Under the pieces are notes generated by a model. That model searched no databases, had not been told where the DNA came from, and saw only the letters and a list, made by a program, of their open reading frames with translations. The translations under genes and the position numbers were made by a program. Below, in pieces: positions 32,240 to 44,859 of a DNA stretch of 64,000 nucleotides (its first letter is position 1; every line of letters begins with the position of its first letter). The DNA comes from Vesta saturnalis. Its lineage: Eukaryota > Arthropoda > Insecta > Coleoptera > Lampyridae. The DNA is taken from assembly GCA_036346205.1 (NCBI GenBank), contig JARFJB010002087.1, forward strand, positions 2,811,001 through 2,875,000. Reading direction: 5' to 3'.

Positions 32240-33552
32240 TTTTTTTTTTATTAACTGCAGATTTACACCTAGCCATATGGCTAACAAGCAAATGTGATAT
32301 ATGTTGCAGTGTCATGAAAGGGAAATCCACCCACTGGCGGACCCCAGTAAACTAAGCATTACGACTAGTTAGTAAGGTCTAGCGTTTTACATCTATTTAA
32401 TCGTCTGGTGACTCGTTCGTTGTCCAGAAGATTGAGCACTAACGTGTTTGGATGGTTGGATATCCTGTCGACGTAGGTTGTGATGTGTCTACTAATTACA
32501 ATCTTGATCCATGGAATATTAAGATCAGTGTGTAGGGTTAGGTTGGAGACGAACCATTCCGCGTTCGCTATTGTGCGGAGGGCTTTATTTTGGTATAATT
32601 GCAGTGTTAGAGGGCTTTGCACAACCCCACAGTTGTATTCCATAAGTCCACACGGGAACTATCACTGTTTTGTACACTAGCACTTTGTTGATTAAGGATA
32701 ATTTGGTCCTTCAACCAATTAGCGAGTACATTCTCTTCACTTTGATGTCCATTTCCTTTCTCTTTTTGGTGATATGGGTCTTCCACGTAAGCCGCCTGTC
32801 TAGGTGCATGCCAAGGTATTTTGCTTCATCCTTAGTTGGGATTTGGATGCCGTTTAGAGAAACTGGAGGAGCAGTACCATGCTTTGTCGTGAAAGTTATG
32901 GCTGTTGATTTGGTTTCGTTAATTTTGATGCGCGATTTGTGAAGCCATGCTTCCAAGGTGTTAAGATAGTTTTGCAGTGTAGCTGAGACTAATATAGCTG
33001 TGTCATCCGCGTATGTGGCAATAACTACCGGATCCTGGAGTGGGAGGTCCGCCGAAAAAAGCAGATATAAGACTGGCCCCATAATGCTGCCCTGAGGGAC
33101 TCCTGTTTTAATGTGATGGAGGCTGGATAAGCTGTCTGATTACCTGACTTGGTAGTAACGTTCGCTTAGATATGACTGGATAAGAAGGAAGTACTGATAA
33201 GGCAGTGACTGCTTAATTTTATACAATAAATGTGCCAGACTCTTCAAAGGCTTGACTGACATCTAGGAACGTTGCTACACAGTATCTGTTTTTTCGAAAT
33301 CCTGTTCAATCACATTTACCACTCTATGGATCTGCTCTGTGGTGGAGTGACTCTGTCTGAAGCCAAACTGGTGTTGGGGAATTAGTTCTTGACCTTCTAT
33401 TATAGGAACCATTCTTTTTAGTATCAGTTCTCTAGTACTTTCGATAATAAAGGGGCAGGGTTATTGGCCGGTAAGATGTGACTTCATGTGCAGGTTTAGC
33501 CGGTTTTTGAATAAGAACTATTTGGCCGAATTTCCAGCTAGTAGACAAGATA
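32240..33552 (-). pseudogene. Jockey-type LINE, 5'-truncated, reverse transcriptase remnant
   Basis: The minus strand starts near 33552 with TSWKFGQIVLIQKPAKPAHE (RT N-terminal motif), passes through several stops and frameshifts, and has an open part at 33082-32711: MGPVLYLLFSADLP, ATYADDTAIL with the catalytic YADD, then AKYLGMHLDRRLTWKTHI. A later frame (32643-32365) gives GVVQSPLTLQLYQNKALRTI and PWIKIVISRHI, the C-terminal region of jockey-clade ORF2. The copy ends in a T run at 32240-32249, the poly(A) tail of the minus strand. 5' truncation is usual for LINEs. Confidence 0.85.
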
Positions 33553-33659
33553 TTTCAATTAAACATCTCTTAGCTGAAATCAATTTGCCATTAATCAATT
33601 CAGGATGAGGATAAACGTAACATTCTTGTTTACAAATTTCTAATGTCATTACCAATTTC

Positions 33660-34776
33660 TTGAATGATAATCATAACATTCAATGAATTTAATCATTGGT
33701 ATAAACTAACTAAAAGTTTTTATCAGGTCACCCAAATATTATTGTCAAAATGCAGACAAGGGAATGTAACAGTTATCATGTATAAAGAACAATATAATGA
33801 ACTTTGCAATCAATTATTACTTAATGATACAATCCATTACAAGCAAATTCCCAAGAATTTAACAACACATATTCAGAATAAATCCAATAAGTTAGTTTCA
33901 AGTCTAAAAGAAAAAGAGAAATTACTAATGAACTAGCCAAATCCTTAATGTGCTATAGTGGTGTAGCTCCTAAGTTCTATGGGTTACCAAAATACACAAA
34001 CCTATATTGTCAATGAGACCAATTATTTCTTGTATTGAGGCTCCTAACATAAAATTACAAAGTTTGTAACCAAGATTTTCACAGACACAATTTTAATAAC
34101 GATTACTATGTAAATTCATTTGAATTCCAGAATTCATCAACAATTCAAACTTCCTCTCAACTTTAAGCTGATTAGTCTGGATGTTGAATCTCTTTTTTCT
34201 AACATACCTATTAATTTAGTACTTAAAACTATTCACAACCACTGGGCTAATTTAGAAAACATTGTTCGCTTACCAAAGATAATTTTATTAAATTAACAGA
34301 ATTTATTTTTGACTCCACCTTTTTCTCATACAACGGTCAATTTTTTAAACAAATAGCAGGAACGCCCATGGGTTCCAAATTAAGCCCCATCGTGGCTCAA
34401 TACGTCATGGATGACTTACTTGATACCTGCATCCCTAAACTAAGTTTTGAGCTTCCATTTTTAAAAAAATATGTTGACGACATCATATGTGCTGTTCCCG
34501 CAGATCACTATGATGAAATCCGAAGTCTTCAACAGGTTAACGACCAACAATTTTACAATCGAAAAAGAAACTGATAACAGTGTACCTTTTCTGGACACTC
34601 TGTTAATCCGAGATGACTCTAATGTCATAATCCTAGACTGGTTCAGGAAACCGACGAGTTCAGGAAAGTACCTCAATTATTATTCAGATCACACATATAA
34701 AATGAAAGTCAATTTAGTTCTGGGTTTAAAAAACAGGATCACAAAAATCCCATCCATCATTAAGACAAAAACTTAG
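33660..34776 (+). pseudogene. Penelope-like element reverse transcriptase remnant
   Basis: Consecutive frames give GNVTVIMYKEQYNELCNQLL, then AKSLMCYSGVAPKFYGLPK, LISLDVESLFSNIPINLVL (RT A motif region), AGTPMGSKLSPIVAQYVMDD, FLKKYVDDIICAVP with the catalytic YVDD (about 34466), and DNSVPFLDTLLIRDDS. These are ordered as in animal PLEs. The endonuclease is not found after 34776. Frameshifts occur at several places. The lineage differs from the fragment at 2168. Confidence 0.85.
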
Positions 34777-34879
34777 ATTTAGTTATATTACTCAAAGACA
34801 ATTCGTATCCTGTAAATAGTTTAATAATTCGTCTTCTTCTTCAGGGGTTGAGCTGAAGGCCGATTGAAGCAATAGATAG

Positions 34880-36000
34880 ATGATTCTTTAGTAACAGCCT
34901 TTTCATCGTTGTACTAACAATGTTCAATCGTCTTTACGAAGTGGTGGAATAGGGTTTTAGGGCATTTAAAATTTCTTAAACTAGATAATAGTGTTATTCT
35001 AAACTTGAAGGTAGAGATTGCTTACATACTTAAGGAAAGTTTCGTTTTTCCATTCTTGTAAAACAAATGTTAGTTCCCGCGTAAACCGATTTAATACGTT
35101 TTCAGCAGGATATCTAGTTCCTTCAAGGATTTTCCGGCTTCTCTTATCAGCAAGCTTAGTTTTGATGAAAGATGGAAATGATCGCTAGGTTCGATTTTTG
35201 AGTGAACGGTTGGTGCGAATTCAAAAGGCAGCATTATCTTGACTTTTATTAAATTTTCTAAGATTTTCAAATTGTCTTACCGTGTACAGACTGACTTGAA
35301 TTACTAAGTAGGCGTTTAGAAATTTTAAACATTTCCCAGTCCGTATGCCTGTTGTATAAGTAAGTTTCTTTAATTGAAATCACTGAGGTACTCAGTGTAA
35401 CAATTATACAAAGTGGTCCGAGAAGACTTCGTTAGCATTCCACTTTGCAGTAGTTCAGACAAATATGCATTTGGTGACAAAATCAGGTTGGAACTTATTT
35501 GAATCAGAACATGATAAGAGGTTCACCAGTTGATAATTGGCTATAGAAATTTACTGCAACCTAGGAACAGTCCAAGAACTTTAATGGTGGTTAGCCGAGA
35601 TCCCCAAACTGGAATTTTGCATTATAGTCCCCACCAAATAAATTTATCAAAGTTCAAATTCTTATTAGAACAGTGTTCCTGAGTGGGCCGTAAATAACTA
35701 CAACCAACAAATTACGTTTAAGTCATTACACTTTGAAAGTGCCTTAAAAATTCGGTAGAGAATTCTTCCAATACATGGTAAATTTTTGTAATTAGAAATT
35801 ACTCAAGCGTGGGCCGTAAATTCTGGTTAGCTAGAAAAGTATGTTTATAATTGCATATCTTAAGAAGCTATATTCCTTAAAATTTCAGGAATGAGGAAAA
35901 CGTCAATTTTTTGTTTGACAAAGCTCGACTTCTAAACGAATCTTGGATAATCCGTTTACATTCCATAATCCAATTCGTAAAGACTCCATTATTGTAATTT
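34880..36000 (-). pseudogene. LINE ORF2 apurinic-like endonuclease remnant
   Basis: From the minus strand near 35992: MESLRIGLWNVNGLSKIRLE, then IDVFLI-E-type residues, further down VVVIYGPL, LFGGDYNAKFQFGDLG (the GGDYNAK motif of APE-type endonucleases) and CIFV. Many stops interrupt it. WNVNGL and GGDYN are the usual first and central motifs of the LINE endonuclease that nicks the target DNA. Confidence 0.7.
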
Positions 36001-36371
36001 GTTAACTAGCTTGGTCACCAAATTTAACATCGTGCTGTTCAAATGCATGAAGTGTGAACATTATTTCAAATTTGGCCAAAAATGAAACTTTGAGATGTCG
36101 CTGTTATTATTGATTATGTCGTTGCATTGAATGCCTTTGAATAACTAGCATTTCAGGTTTAGGTAAATCCATACTTCGCAGTTATTTAGGTGTAAGTTTT
36201 TACAATTTTTGATTTGGCGAACGGCTTAATTGCCTCTGGTTAACTCCAATTTATGGTAAAAATCACAAACCTATAGTAGTGTGCCAATGACAGCGCACAC
36301 TTGGCAGGGGTTTCTTTATTGGCTTAGATAAAAATATTAGTTCTTCTAACCAAGATTTTCAAAGGAAGGGC

Positions 36372-37329
36372 TTAGTTAATAACATTTCTATGTCCATATG
36401 CCTGGCAATTTCGCACTGGATAATTTTTTACTTCCTTGGCGGTTCTACTGTTATCTGCTGATAATTTAGGTATTTTATTTCCCTTTTTATTATTCTCGGC
36501 CGGTTCGAGGTCAACAAAGAACATAGGCAGGGGCTCTTTTGTTGCTCTATGTCTGATGTTAGTGATGTTACGTAGTGTGTGGCTATGCTTTTTTAATTCG
36601 TTTTTTTTGGGGTCAACAGAGTGATGCAAATTTCTGATTACCACCCTATAAGCCCTATCGTCCTTAAGCTGGTATGTGTGATATATGATTTTTTCGTTCT
36701 GTAGGTGAGAAATTAGTTTTCTGTATGAATCGGAAGTATTTGTATTTATTTTAACTGTATTGTTTGAAAAGGCCTTAGTATTATATTGTTCCCTCTATAA
36801 TGTTGGTTAAATTGTCAACCATTTTAGCGTAATTGGTAACACCGTATATGAATATGGGTGGGGGCTTGGTTATTTTCTGCACAGTGCTTTCACTTTGTGA
36901 GGGTGCCGCTTCATTTGTGCTTATGTTGGTCAGAGGATTAAATCTATTTTTAGTGATGGTGTGGTTTGCATTGTTCTGTTGTGAGTATTTTGGGGTCAAT
37001 CTTTTGCGTTTCTGAATTTGTTGCCATTCGTGTGGGCTTTGTGTAGAATCCTCTTCGGATTCGTCGACTGTTAAATGTTCGATTGTATCAGTTTGTTGAA
37101 CATTTGCGTTGTGGTATAATGCAGATTTAGAGTTTATATTTGTGTAATTATGCGGTGTAGGTATATAGTTTTGATACGGAGGTGCCGATATACAAGTACT
37201 ATTTTGCGGAAATGGTAGGTAACCAGATTGAGCTGGTCGTTGATTCCCAATTAAAGGTTGTTGTGTGTTATAGAAATGCTGCGGTTGAGTCGTAAACATA
37301 TTTGGGGCATTACTTTGCATATTCTGCAT
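36372..37329 (-). pseudogene. LINE ORF1 (gag-like) with PRE_C2HC region
   Basis: The first frame (37329-36781) is rich in Gln, Asn, Pro and Thr and ends with PPPIFIYGVTNYAKMVDNLT, the start of the RNA-binding region seen in jockey ORF1. After a frameshift, YHTYQLKDDRAYRVVIRNLH and PMFFVDLEPAENNKKGNKI give the PRE_C2HC domain, and NCQAYGHRNVIN marks a degenerate zinc knuckle in which the CxxC cysteines are partly lost. Two frames cover it, and the C-terminal knuckles are gone. It is only distantly similar to the ORF1 at 11215-12459. Confidence 0.75.
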
Positions 37330-37718
37330 AAGCAGAATTTGTTGTGATGGTATTAAACGTAATTTATGGTAAAGTTTATAAATTATAAATTAAGTTATAA
37401 TAAATGTCTTTAACTTACACATTTAGTGCTAAACTTGAATAATTGTAATCTTTGTTGATTCAAAGGTCAAGAGCGTGCACTGACGATAACTTAAGCGGTC
37501 ACGGACAGCACATCCACTCTCTTTAACACTTTCGAACAAACTCAAAATTACTATTTAAAAGGATCAATTCCTACAGAATCGGCTGAAACTGAACGAAAAT
37601 AGGGAATTACTAAAAAATTACAAACTCTCAATTATCTCGAAAACCGTTGATTTCTGTATATAGGTAAAGAGGGCTCAATCGGTCACAAATGAGCCATACT
37701 AACACCTCCTTGAAGGTT

Positions 37719-37903
37719 TGTATTGTTCTGGATCCCTTAAGGGAGCGTATTATTTTATATATTAATAAAGGTTACTGGTTTTGTTTTAAACACTTTTATT
37801 CACTACATTTTTACATGTTGTAGGAGCACATGCCGCCATTATTAATCATGTTATTTGCAGGGCGATGTTGCCGTTATTGACATTATGTTGCCAATACAAC
37901 ACA
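37719..37903 (-). repeat. Gypsy 3' LTR
   Basis: On the minus strand it begins TGTGTTGTATTGGC and ends CCAGAACAATACA. It contains GGATCCCTTAAGGGAG-type sequence on the + strand. A purine run (AAAGGAAGGGA on the minus strand, 37904-37914) directly precedes it as the polypurine tract. Confidence 0.93.
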
Positions 37904-37922
37904 TCCCTTCCTTTAAGGTTAA

Positions 37923-39092
37923 TTACACACATACATAATCACTTAATGCTGTAGGTTTTTTAATAGTTCTACATGATCTCCTTAAAACTGGAACATTCTC
38001 ATTCAATGTTCTGTTTTGAGAAGTTACAATAGGTGTTTCACACATTTCATCTTTACAAATTTCACTTTCATACTCATTATCAGTATTTACAATTGGTACG
38101 TTTAGTGATTTTCTAATATGTAAACTATTTCTAACACACATTTTATTTTGATCATTTATAATATTGTATGATCTAGGACGATCAGTCGGTTCTACAATTT
38201 TAGCTGGATGCCAGATTTTAGTATGAGGATTTTGGACAACAATGTCTTCTCCAGTAATAAATGGTTTTCTAACTTTAGTCCTCTCATCATGATATTTCTT
38301 TATTTTTATGTTGCGATTTTGTAATTCTTCGTACGCGTCTTTATACACTAATTTAGGTTCTAATAAATCTGCATTCTTTGGTAACTTACTCCTAATAATT
38401 CTACCCATTAGTATTTCCGACGGACTATATTTTAAACCCGCTACAGGTGTTACTCTGTATTCAAGTAATGCATCATTTAATTGATCAACTGTTTCACATT
38501 TTCTCAATATTTGCTTTGCTATACCCACCCCTTTTTCGGCTAGACCGTTTGATCTTGGATAATAGGGACTACTATGTTTCATTTGAAACCCATAATCAGC
38601 AGCAAAAACTTTAAATTCATAACTATTAAATGGACTATTATCACTTATTACATATTTAGGTATGCCATGAACTGAAAATATTTTTTGAAGTTTGCTTTTA
38701 ATTTCGGTTATTGTTTTGTTTTTTAGCGGTATTACCTCTAGCCACTTTGACAAATAATCTACGACAACTAAATAATCTCTTTTACCATACTCAGCAATAT
38801 CCACACAAATGTTTTGAAAAGGTAATCTGGGTACTTCATGATTAATCAAAGGTTCATGAGCATTAGATCTTTGAAATCTTTCACAAGTTTTACATTTTTT
38901 AACAAAATTGTCAATATTTTCATTAATCTTAGGCCAAAAGTACGCCTCTCTCAACCTTTGCTTTGTTTTTACTATTCCAAAATGTGATTTACCATGTCCT
39001 AACTTTAAAACATCTTGTCTTAAACACTTAGGAAGTATGATTTTCTGATCTAGAAATAAAAGTCCTTCATTGTTTGTTAACCTATCTTTCAT
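37923..39092 (-). pseudogene. Gypsy pol, integrase part
   Basis: This 389-residue frame is the C-terminal part of gag-pol, separated from the rest by the Harbinger insertion. It begins in the linker after RNase H and has the HHCC zinc-binding region (GHGKSHFG...CKTCERF), then the DDE core: D in ICVDIAEYG, D in YVISDNSPFNS, and E in SNGLAEKGVGIAKQILRK. A C-terminal domain with ITGEDIVVQNPHTKIWHPAK follows. The integrase part itself is uninterrupted. The first methionine in the frame lies at the Harbinger junction and is not a real start. Confidence 0.9.
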
Positions 39093-39313
39093 GGCCGTAT
39101 GTACCGTATGCCTTTAAGCCGGGCTTATGACTTAAGCGCGCTTAAAGTCCATAATTGCGATGCACCGTCAGTATTTTCTGTTTAAACCTAGCTTAAAGTT
39201 AAGCGCTCGATATCGGTGGCTTTAGAGAGGTTAAGCTGAGCTTTGAATCGCGTTTTTTTTGTAAGATTATGTTTTTGTATTAAAAAAAGTTATAATAGCG
39301 CTCCAAAAAAATA

Positions 39314-40560
39314 ATGGAAATAGAAGATGAAATTCTTGTGGACGACGATTTAGATGTATTGGATATAATTGAATATGGTTTTCCAAGACAAATATATATC
39401 CGCCCTAACTTCTTTGAAGGTATGGATGACATGAGTTTCTACCGAAGATTTAGATTAATGAAAGAAACAGTAGTTAATATTTTAGAAATGATCGAGGATA
39501 ATCTAGAATACAATAATCTGTAAGAAGACAAAAAACTGTGGTTATTTATTCTCATTAATAGTTTTTAATGTACTATTTTCAGAAACAATAGTGTAACTCC
39601 AATGAATCAATTATTAACAAGCCTTGCATTTTATGAAGTAATAGCCACCAAAATATTATTGGTGACTTTATGGGTATGAACCAAGGAACAGTTTCTAGAA
39701 TAGCGCTAAAAGTATCGTGTGCCATTGCTGGTTTATCTAATAGGTTTATAAAAATGTCTGTAACTGAGGAGGAGAGATTATCATGCCAAACTGAATTTTT
39801 CAATATTGCACGATTTCCTCGAGTGATTGGATGCATAGACTGTACCCATATCAAAATTACATCACCAGGTTTTTATAATTCATAAAAAGTATAACTTAAA
39901 TTAAAATGATATTTTAAGGGGGCGAGGATGGTGAGGTTTATAGAAATAGAAAATCATATTTTTCTCTCAATGTGCAAGCAGTGTGTGACAGTAATTTAAT
40001 CATACGAAATATGGTTGCAAGATGGCCAGGGTCTGCACATGATGCCTCAATATCCAATAATAGTCGTCTCAAGACTAGATTGGAAGTTGGCGAGTTCCAA
40101 CACAGTGTTATTCTTGGTAAATTGTTTGTTTGTTCTTGTACTGTAAAATCAGGTTAAGTTGTGTTTTCTTGTAGGAGATAGTGGCTACCCGTTAAAAAGT
40201 TATTTGTTAACGCCTTTCAGAAATCCCAGAACACCCGCACAACAGTTTTATAATGAAAATCAAATTCGAACTCGAAATACAATTGAAAGAACATTCGGAG
40301 TTTTGAAAAGAAGATTTCCAGCTTTATGCTATGGACTTAGGTGTAAAGTTGAAACATCTATGGTAATTATTGTTGCCACAGCTGTTCTTCATAACATTGC
40401 ACGAACTATGAATGACAACTACCCACCACTTCCAGATGGAATAGGTCCCAATGAATTAAATTATCTAATAGAACAAGGACAAATTCCTCAAATCAACGTC
40501 CAGCAAAATATTGAATATGATGTGAGAAATGATTTTGTGAATTATTTTTCTAATTTATAA
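39314..40560 (+). CDS. Harbinger nuclease (DDE transposase), four exons, one frameshift
   Basis: Exons are read as 39314-39519, 39583-39868, 39919-40116 and 40175-40560. All three introns have GT...AG ends and the joins keep the frame. The catalytic residues are D in IGCIDCTHIKI, D in LGDSGYPLKSYL, and E in NTIERTFGVLKRRF. TVSRIALKVS is the helix-turn-helix-like segment. WPGSAHDA is typical of the family. One base is missing near 39635: the frame ends at LTSLAFY and continues in another frame at SHQNIIGDFMGMNQG. Without that loss the exons would give about 358 residues, the usual length. The protein would cut the element at its TIRs in the nucleus together with the Myb-like partner. This copy is probably non-functional unless the shift is a sequence error. 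Confidence 0.9.
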
Positions 40561-40679
40561 AATGAGGTTCTGTAAATTTCTTTCATTAAATATTACTTTT
40601 AAAATTTATACACATTACTCTGTAAAAACTAGTTTTATTGATCAAATACAGCTCAAGTTAACAACATTTATGTACAGTT

Positions 40680-41657
40680 TTAGTTATTTTGTTGTTCAAG
40701 ATTTTTTATTTCCAATTCTAATTTTTTCAATTTTAACGCACTCTCTTTTTCAAAATGCTTCATTTGGGCATCAACTAAAGCAATTCTTTTATCTAGAAGT
40801 ATGTCATATTTTTTTGCCACATTCGATGATGTTAGTGTTTTCACTACAGTCGTTGGCCGTCGTCTATTTGGGGTCTTCCGAGGGGTCTTTGCTAGACCTT
40901 GTTGAACTTCCTGAACAGAAAAAAACAATATTAATTTATTTTATTATCGTTATACATCTACACAGTATTTCTCCACTGACTGTACATGCATGAAAAGTAT
41001 AATATGAACAAACTATGTTATTTTTGGTTGAACCAAATTTGATAAACAACCTATACCTATATTATAAACGATCTTTTATTAACATACAAATAATATTCGC
41101 AAACAAGTATATCTACAATTTCCATACATTATACAAACCTTTTTGCCTTCCATTTCAACATTAATTTCCTCATTGTCTTCGTCAATAAGGTCATATTCGA
41201 TTTCAGTATTAATTTCACATGCATTTACAGCAATGGGTTCCTGAATAGCGTCATCATCAAATTGGTTTGAAAGACCCAGCAAGGTTTTTTTATTTAACAT
41301 TTCGAGAAGAAATTCATCTGAATCTTCAGTTTTTCTCACCTTTGCAGGTGGTCCTCCTCCGGTAAGCATTAGTTGTTTCTTCTCCTCCGCAAGATTTTTC
41401 CGTAGTTCTTTTTTCCGGTTCTCATAACACTTTTTTAAACTATTTGCGTTCCTATGACTTAAACTATTTGCAGTGGCGTTGAAATCTATTTCTATATTAC
41501 GCCAAGCTTCTTCTTTAGCCGCAACTGAAGTCCTATCGGTTTTTTTATCCTCGATAATTTGCGAATATTTATTTGCTACAATTTTTATTAAATGATTTTT
41601 TTCCATTGTAGAAAAATTTGGCACACGAGTTTTCTTTTCGCACGACATTATCAACAC
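40680..41657 (-). CDS. Harbinger Myb/SANT-like protein, two exons
   Basis: Exon 1 is 41657-41139 and exon 2 is 40910-40680; donor AAG|GTTTGT and acceptor TTCAG|GAAG join in frame. The N-terminus (FSTMEKNHLIKIVANKYSQI, then AWRNIEIDFNATANS and LKKCYENRKKELRK) is a trihelix/Myb-like DNA-binding domain of the kind that partners with Harbinger nucleases. A strongly acidic middle (EYDLIDEDNEEINVEME) and a C-terminal coiled coil (AQMKHFEKESALKLKKLELE) follow. The known role is to bind the TIRs and carry the nuclease into the nucleus. No stop or frameshift was seen. The first ATG is at 41657; a second at 41648 is equally likely. Confidence 0.85.
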
Positions 41658-42058
41658 TTAGCGAGATATTTAAATTATTTAATAATACCTTGAAAGCGAT
41701 GAACGGTTGAAATAAATACGAAAATTTATTTATGAAAGAATGCGCCAGGTACAAAACCAGATAATATTATGAATTACAATGAACAGAAATAATATAATAA
41801 TAACAATAATTGATCAAAGCTTAACACTTAATCCAACGGACATCACCTTTTTCAGTATTTTTTAGGTTGTGTAAATTAAACGTTCTAGTTATCTGTCAAA
41901 ATACTGCGAATATTACAACGTTGCCACGTTTCTTTGTGGCTTAGGCAAGCTCGGCTTATGTGTCTGCGGTGCATATGACCTGATTTTAAGCCGGGCTTAA
42001 ATATTAAGCGCGCTTTAGTAAGCTTGGCTTAAGGAGAAAACGGTACATACGGGCATCA

Positions 42059-44795
42059 GTTTATGATAAAATTTAATTTCCTGATTTTGTTGTTTATAAA
42101 AATCTTTCCAATTACTATCCACTAATCCTAATACTTCTTTAAGTATTTCATCTTTTTTAGTTTCTAATTTATATTTATCAAGATCTGTATTCGGAATTGA
42201 CACGAATTCACTTAATGTTACTGAATGTACAATATCAAACATGTCCGGATCATCACTATGATGTTCAATTTTATATGATCTAGACAACAAGTCTGCAATA
42301 TGCATTTGATTTCCCGGAATATACTTTACATTTAAGGAATATTTCAAGAGTTTTAATTTTAATCTCTGAATTCTATTAGTGCTTTTATGTAATTCTTTAG
42401 TAATTATGTTAACAAGTGGTTTATGATCAGTATTAATTTCAATTTTCTGACCATAAATAAATTGATGAAATTTTTGACAAGCATAAACAATGCCTAAAAG
42501 CTCTTTTTCTATTATTGGATATTTTTTCTCAGATTCTGTTAAGCTACGTGAAGCAAATGCTACTGGACGATTTTGCTGTATTAAACAACAACCTATTCAG
42601 TCCTGACTAGCATCTGTTTGCAATATTATATCTTTTTTAGGGTCAAAAAATGCTAAGGAAATTTGGTGCTTTACTCACCAATTCTTTTAATTTGATACAG
42701 GAACTCTTTTCATTATCACCCCAAACCCATTGCCTATCTTTCTTTAATAATAGTCTCAAAGGTGCAGATTCATTAGACATATTAGGTATAAATTTATGTA
42801 AAAAATTTATCATACCCAAAAACCTTTGAACCTCTTTCTTGTTACTTGGTTCTGGCATCTCACTAATTGCAGTCACCTGCCTTGGGTCTGGTGCAACACC
42901 TTTTTCTGTAAATATTAAACCTAAGTACAAAACTTTACAAACTTTAAACTGTAACTTATTACTATTAAATTTAACATTATACTTTAATGCTCTTAACATT
43001 ACCTCATTTAATATTTTATCATGTTCCTCTCCTCTTGGTTAGCACCTGCTACAATTATACCATCAAAATATACCTGTACACCGTTAATGTCTCCAAATAA
43101 TCTTGTGTTTTCACGTTGAAATACTTCTGGACTACTGGCCAATCCAAATGGTAGTCTGTTGAATTTGTACCTTCCATAAGGCGTATTAAATGTACAGAGC
43201 AATGATGATTCATGCGAAAGCTCGACCTGATGAAACCCATCCTTCATATCTAGCACTGTAAAAATTTTCTTACCCGATAACTTTGCACACATTTCTTCCA
43301 CTGTTGGTATATTGTGGTATTCCCTTTTTACATATTTATTCAGCTCAGATGGATTTAAACAGATACGTATTGAACCATACTTTTTTTCTACTACTACTAG
43401 GTCATTCACCCAATCGGTAGCTTTATCCACTTTAGATATGATCCGTTTATTCTCTAGGTCTTTTAAGGCAACCTTTAGCTTTTCCTTTATTACCTCTGGA
43501 AATCTTCTACATGGTTTCACAGATGGCACTGCATCTTCTTTTAACGATATTTCATACTTAAACGGCAATTTACCCAATCCTTCAAACACAGCAGTAAATT
43601 GTTTTATAAACTGTTCTTTATTATTAAACACTGGGTTATCATTAAGTTCATTGACTCGTTTTATTAAATTTAATTGAATCACTGTATTCAATCCGACTAT
43701 TGGATTTGAGTTAACATTAGCAACTACAAATTTTATTACTGTATTATCTCTGTTTAACGGTTTGCAATTTAATTCAATGCAGCCTACGGTTGGAATTGTT
43801 TCCCCTCCATAAGCGATTATTTTACTGTTTACCGTTGTTAATTTTGCAGCTATCTTTAGATCCTTATACAATTTATACGGCAACACATTAATTTGTGCCC
43901 CAGTATCGATTTTAAATTTAACATTATGTTCATTAATTGTTATAGGATGATTCCATTCCATACGTTTAGCATTTAATTGATTTACACTTAAAATTTCTTC
44001 TGTGAGATAATGATCAGTTTCGTTACTAACTTCCACAGGTTCATCTGCTTGCGTGACTTCATACGCTTTTTTACGTCTAACTTTCTTTTTACAACCTATT
44101 GCGAAATGGTTTAATATTCCACAATAATTAGATTTTTTACCAAATGCAATACACTGTCTTTTCTTATGTCTTGTGGCACATTTTAAACAGTCATATTCTT
44201 TATTGTCAATTTTATTATTATTCACTTTAACCACCTTTTTTAACAAATTAACTTCTTCTCCTTTAACTTCTTTTGCCTGTAATTTACTAGCTTCTCCAGC
44301 TCTGCACAGTTTCTCCGTTTTGTCTAATGTTAAATCAGATATTCCTAGCAATTTTTCTTGTAATTGGAGGTCACGGATTCCTAATATTATTCTGTCTCTA
44401 ATTAACGATTCTTCTTGATCATTAAAATTACACGACTTCGACAGTAATTTTAAATCCTTCACAAAATGGTCAAAACTCTCACCTTCATTCTGCCCTCTCA
44501 GAAAGAATTTAAATCTATCGTAAGTTTCATTATTTCTTGGTTTACAATAAGTATCGAATGCTTCTATTACACTATCATACTTATTTCTTTGTTCGGTAGT
44601 TAATTTAAATGTATTAAACACTTCAATTGCGTCTTCACCAGCAACACTCAAAAACAGTGCAATTTTTCTGTCATCTGATTTCTTATCTAAATCAGCCGCT
44701 TTGAGATATAAATCAAAACGTTGTTTAAACTTTTCATAATTTTTATTAATGTTTTGGTCAAACACCAACGATGATGGCGGTTTTATAGACTCCAT
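42059..44795 (-). pseudogene. Gypsy gag-pol, gag to RNase H part
   Basis: The 595-residue open part (44795-43008) joins gag and pol in one frame: a gag domain (residues about 15-165), a cysteine/histidine-rich segment (C203-C235, degenerate knuckle), protease with DTGA at 297-300, and RT from about 410 with YFDG at 576-579 where the catalytic YxDD is expected. The last aspartate is therefore lost. A 2-base insertion near 43035 shifts the frame; the RT thumb and connection follow at 42999-42643 (TEKGVAPDPRQVTAISEMPE). Another shift near 42650 and a stop near 42600 lead to RNase H (QTDASQD, KELLGIVYACQKF, TDHKPLV, IADLLSRS). The frame then runs into the Harbinger element at 42058 and resumes in phase at 39088. 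Confidence 0.9.
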
Positions 44796-44859
44796 TTCTG
44801 TACAGTTACGGCGCGGTCACAGATGTTTCCACGAATATTAAAGCAATCCTTGCAATTTT

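Larger units (their letters stand above)
34830..37718 (-). mobile_element. Jockey-type LINE (second lineage), ORF1 and ORF2 start
   Basis: On the minus strand the order is 5' untranslated sequence (37718-37330), ORF1 (37329-36372) and an endonuclease remnant of ORF2 (about 36000-34880). The 3' end with RT is missing. The gypsy element is inserted at 37719, at the 5' side; the sequence beyond its other LTR (45073 onwards) may hold the rest of the 5' region. Confidence 0.7.
39092..42055 (+). mobile_element. PIF/Harbinger DNA transposon, nearly intact
   Basis: Its ends are T(G/C)CCGTATGTACCGT-like inverted repeats (left TGGCCGTATGTACCGT from 39092, right ending ACGGTACATACGGGCA at 42055), flanked by TCA at 39089-39091 and 42056-42058, a 3-bp duplication usual for this superfamily. 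Subterminal AAGCCGGGCTTA and TTAAGCGCGCTTAA motifs occur at both ends. It carries the two genes expected of Harbinger, a DDE nuclease and a Myb/SANT-like protein, arranged tail to tail. Length 2964 bp. Confidence 0.92.
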
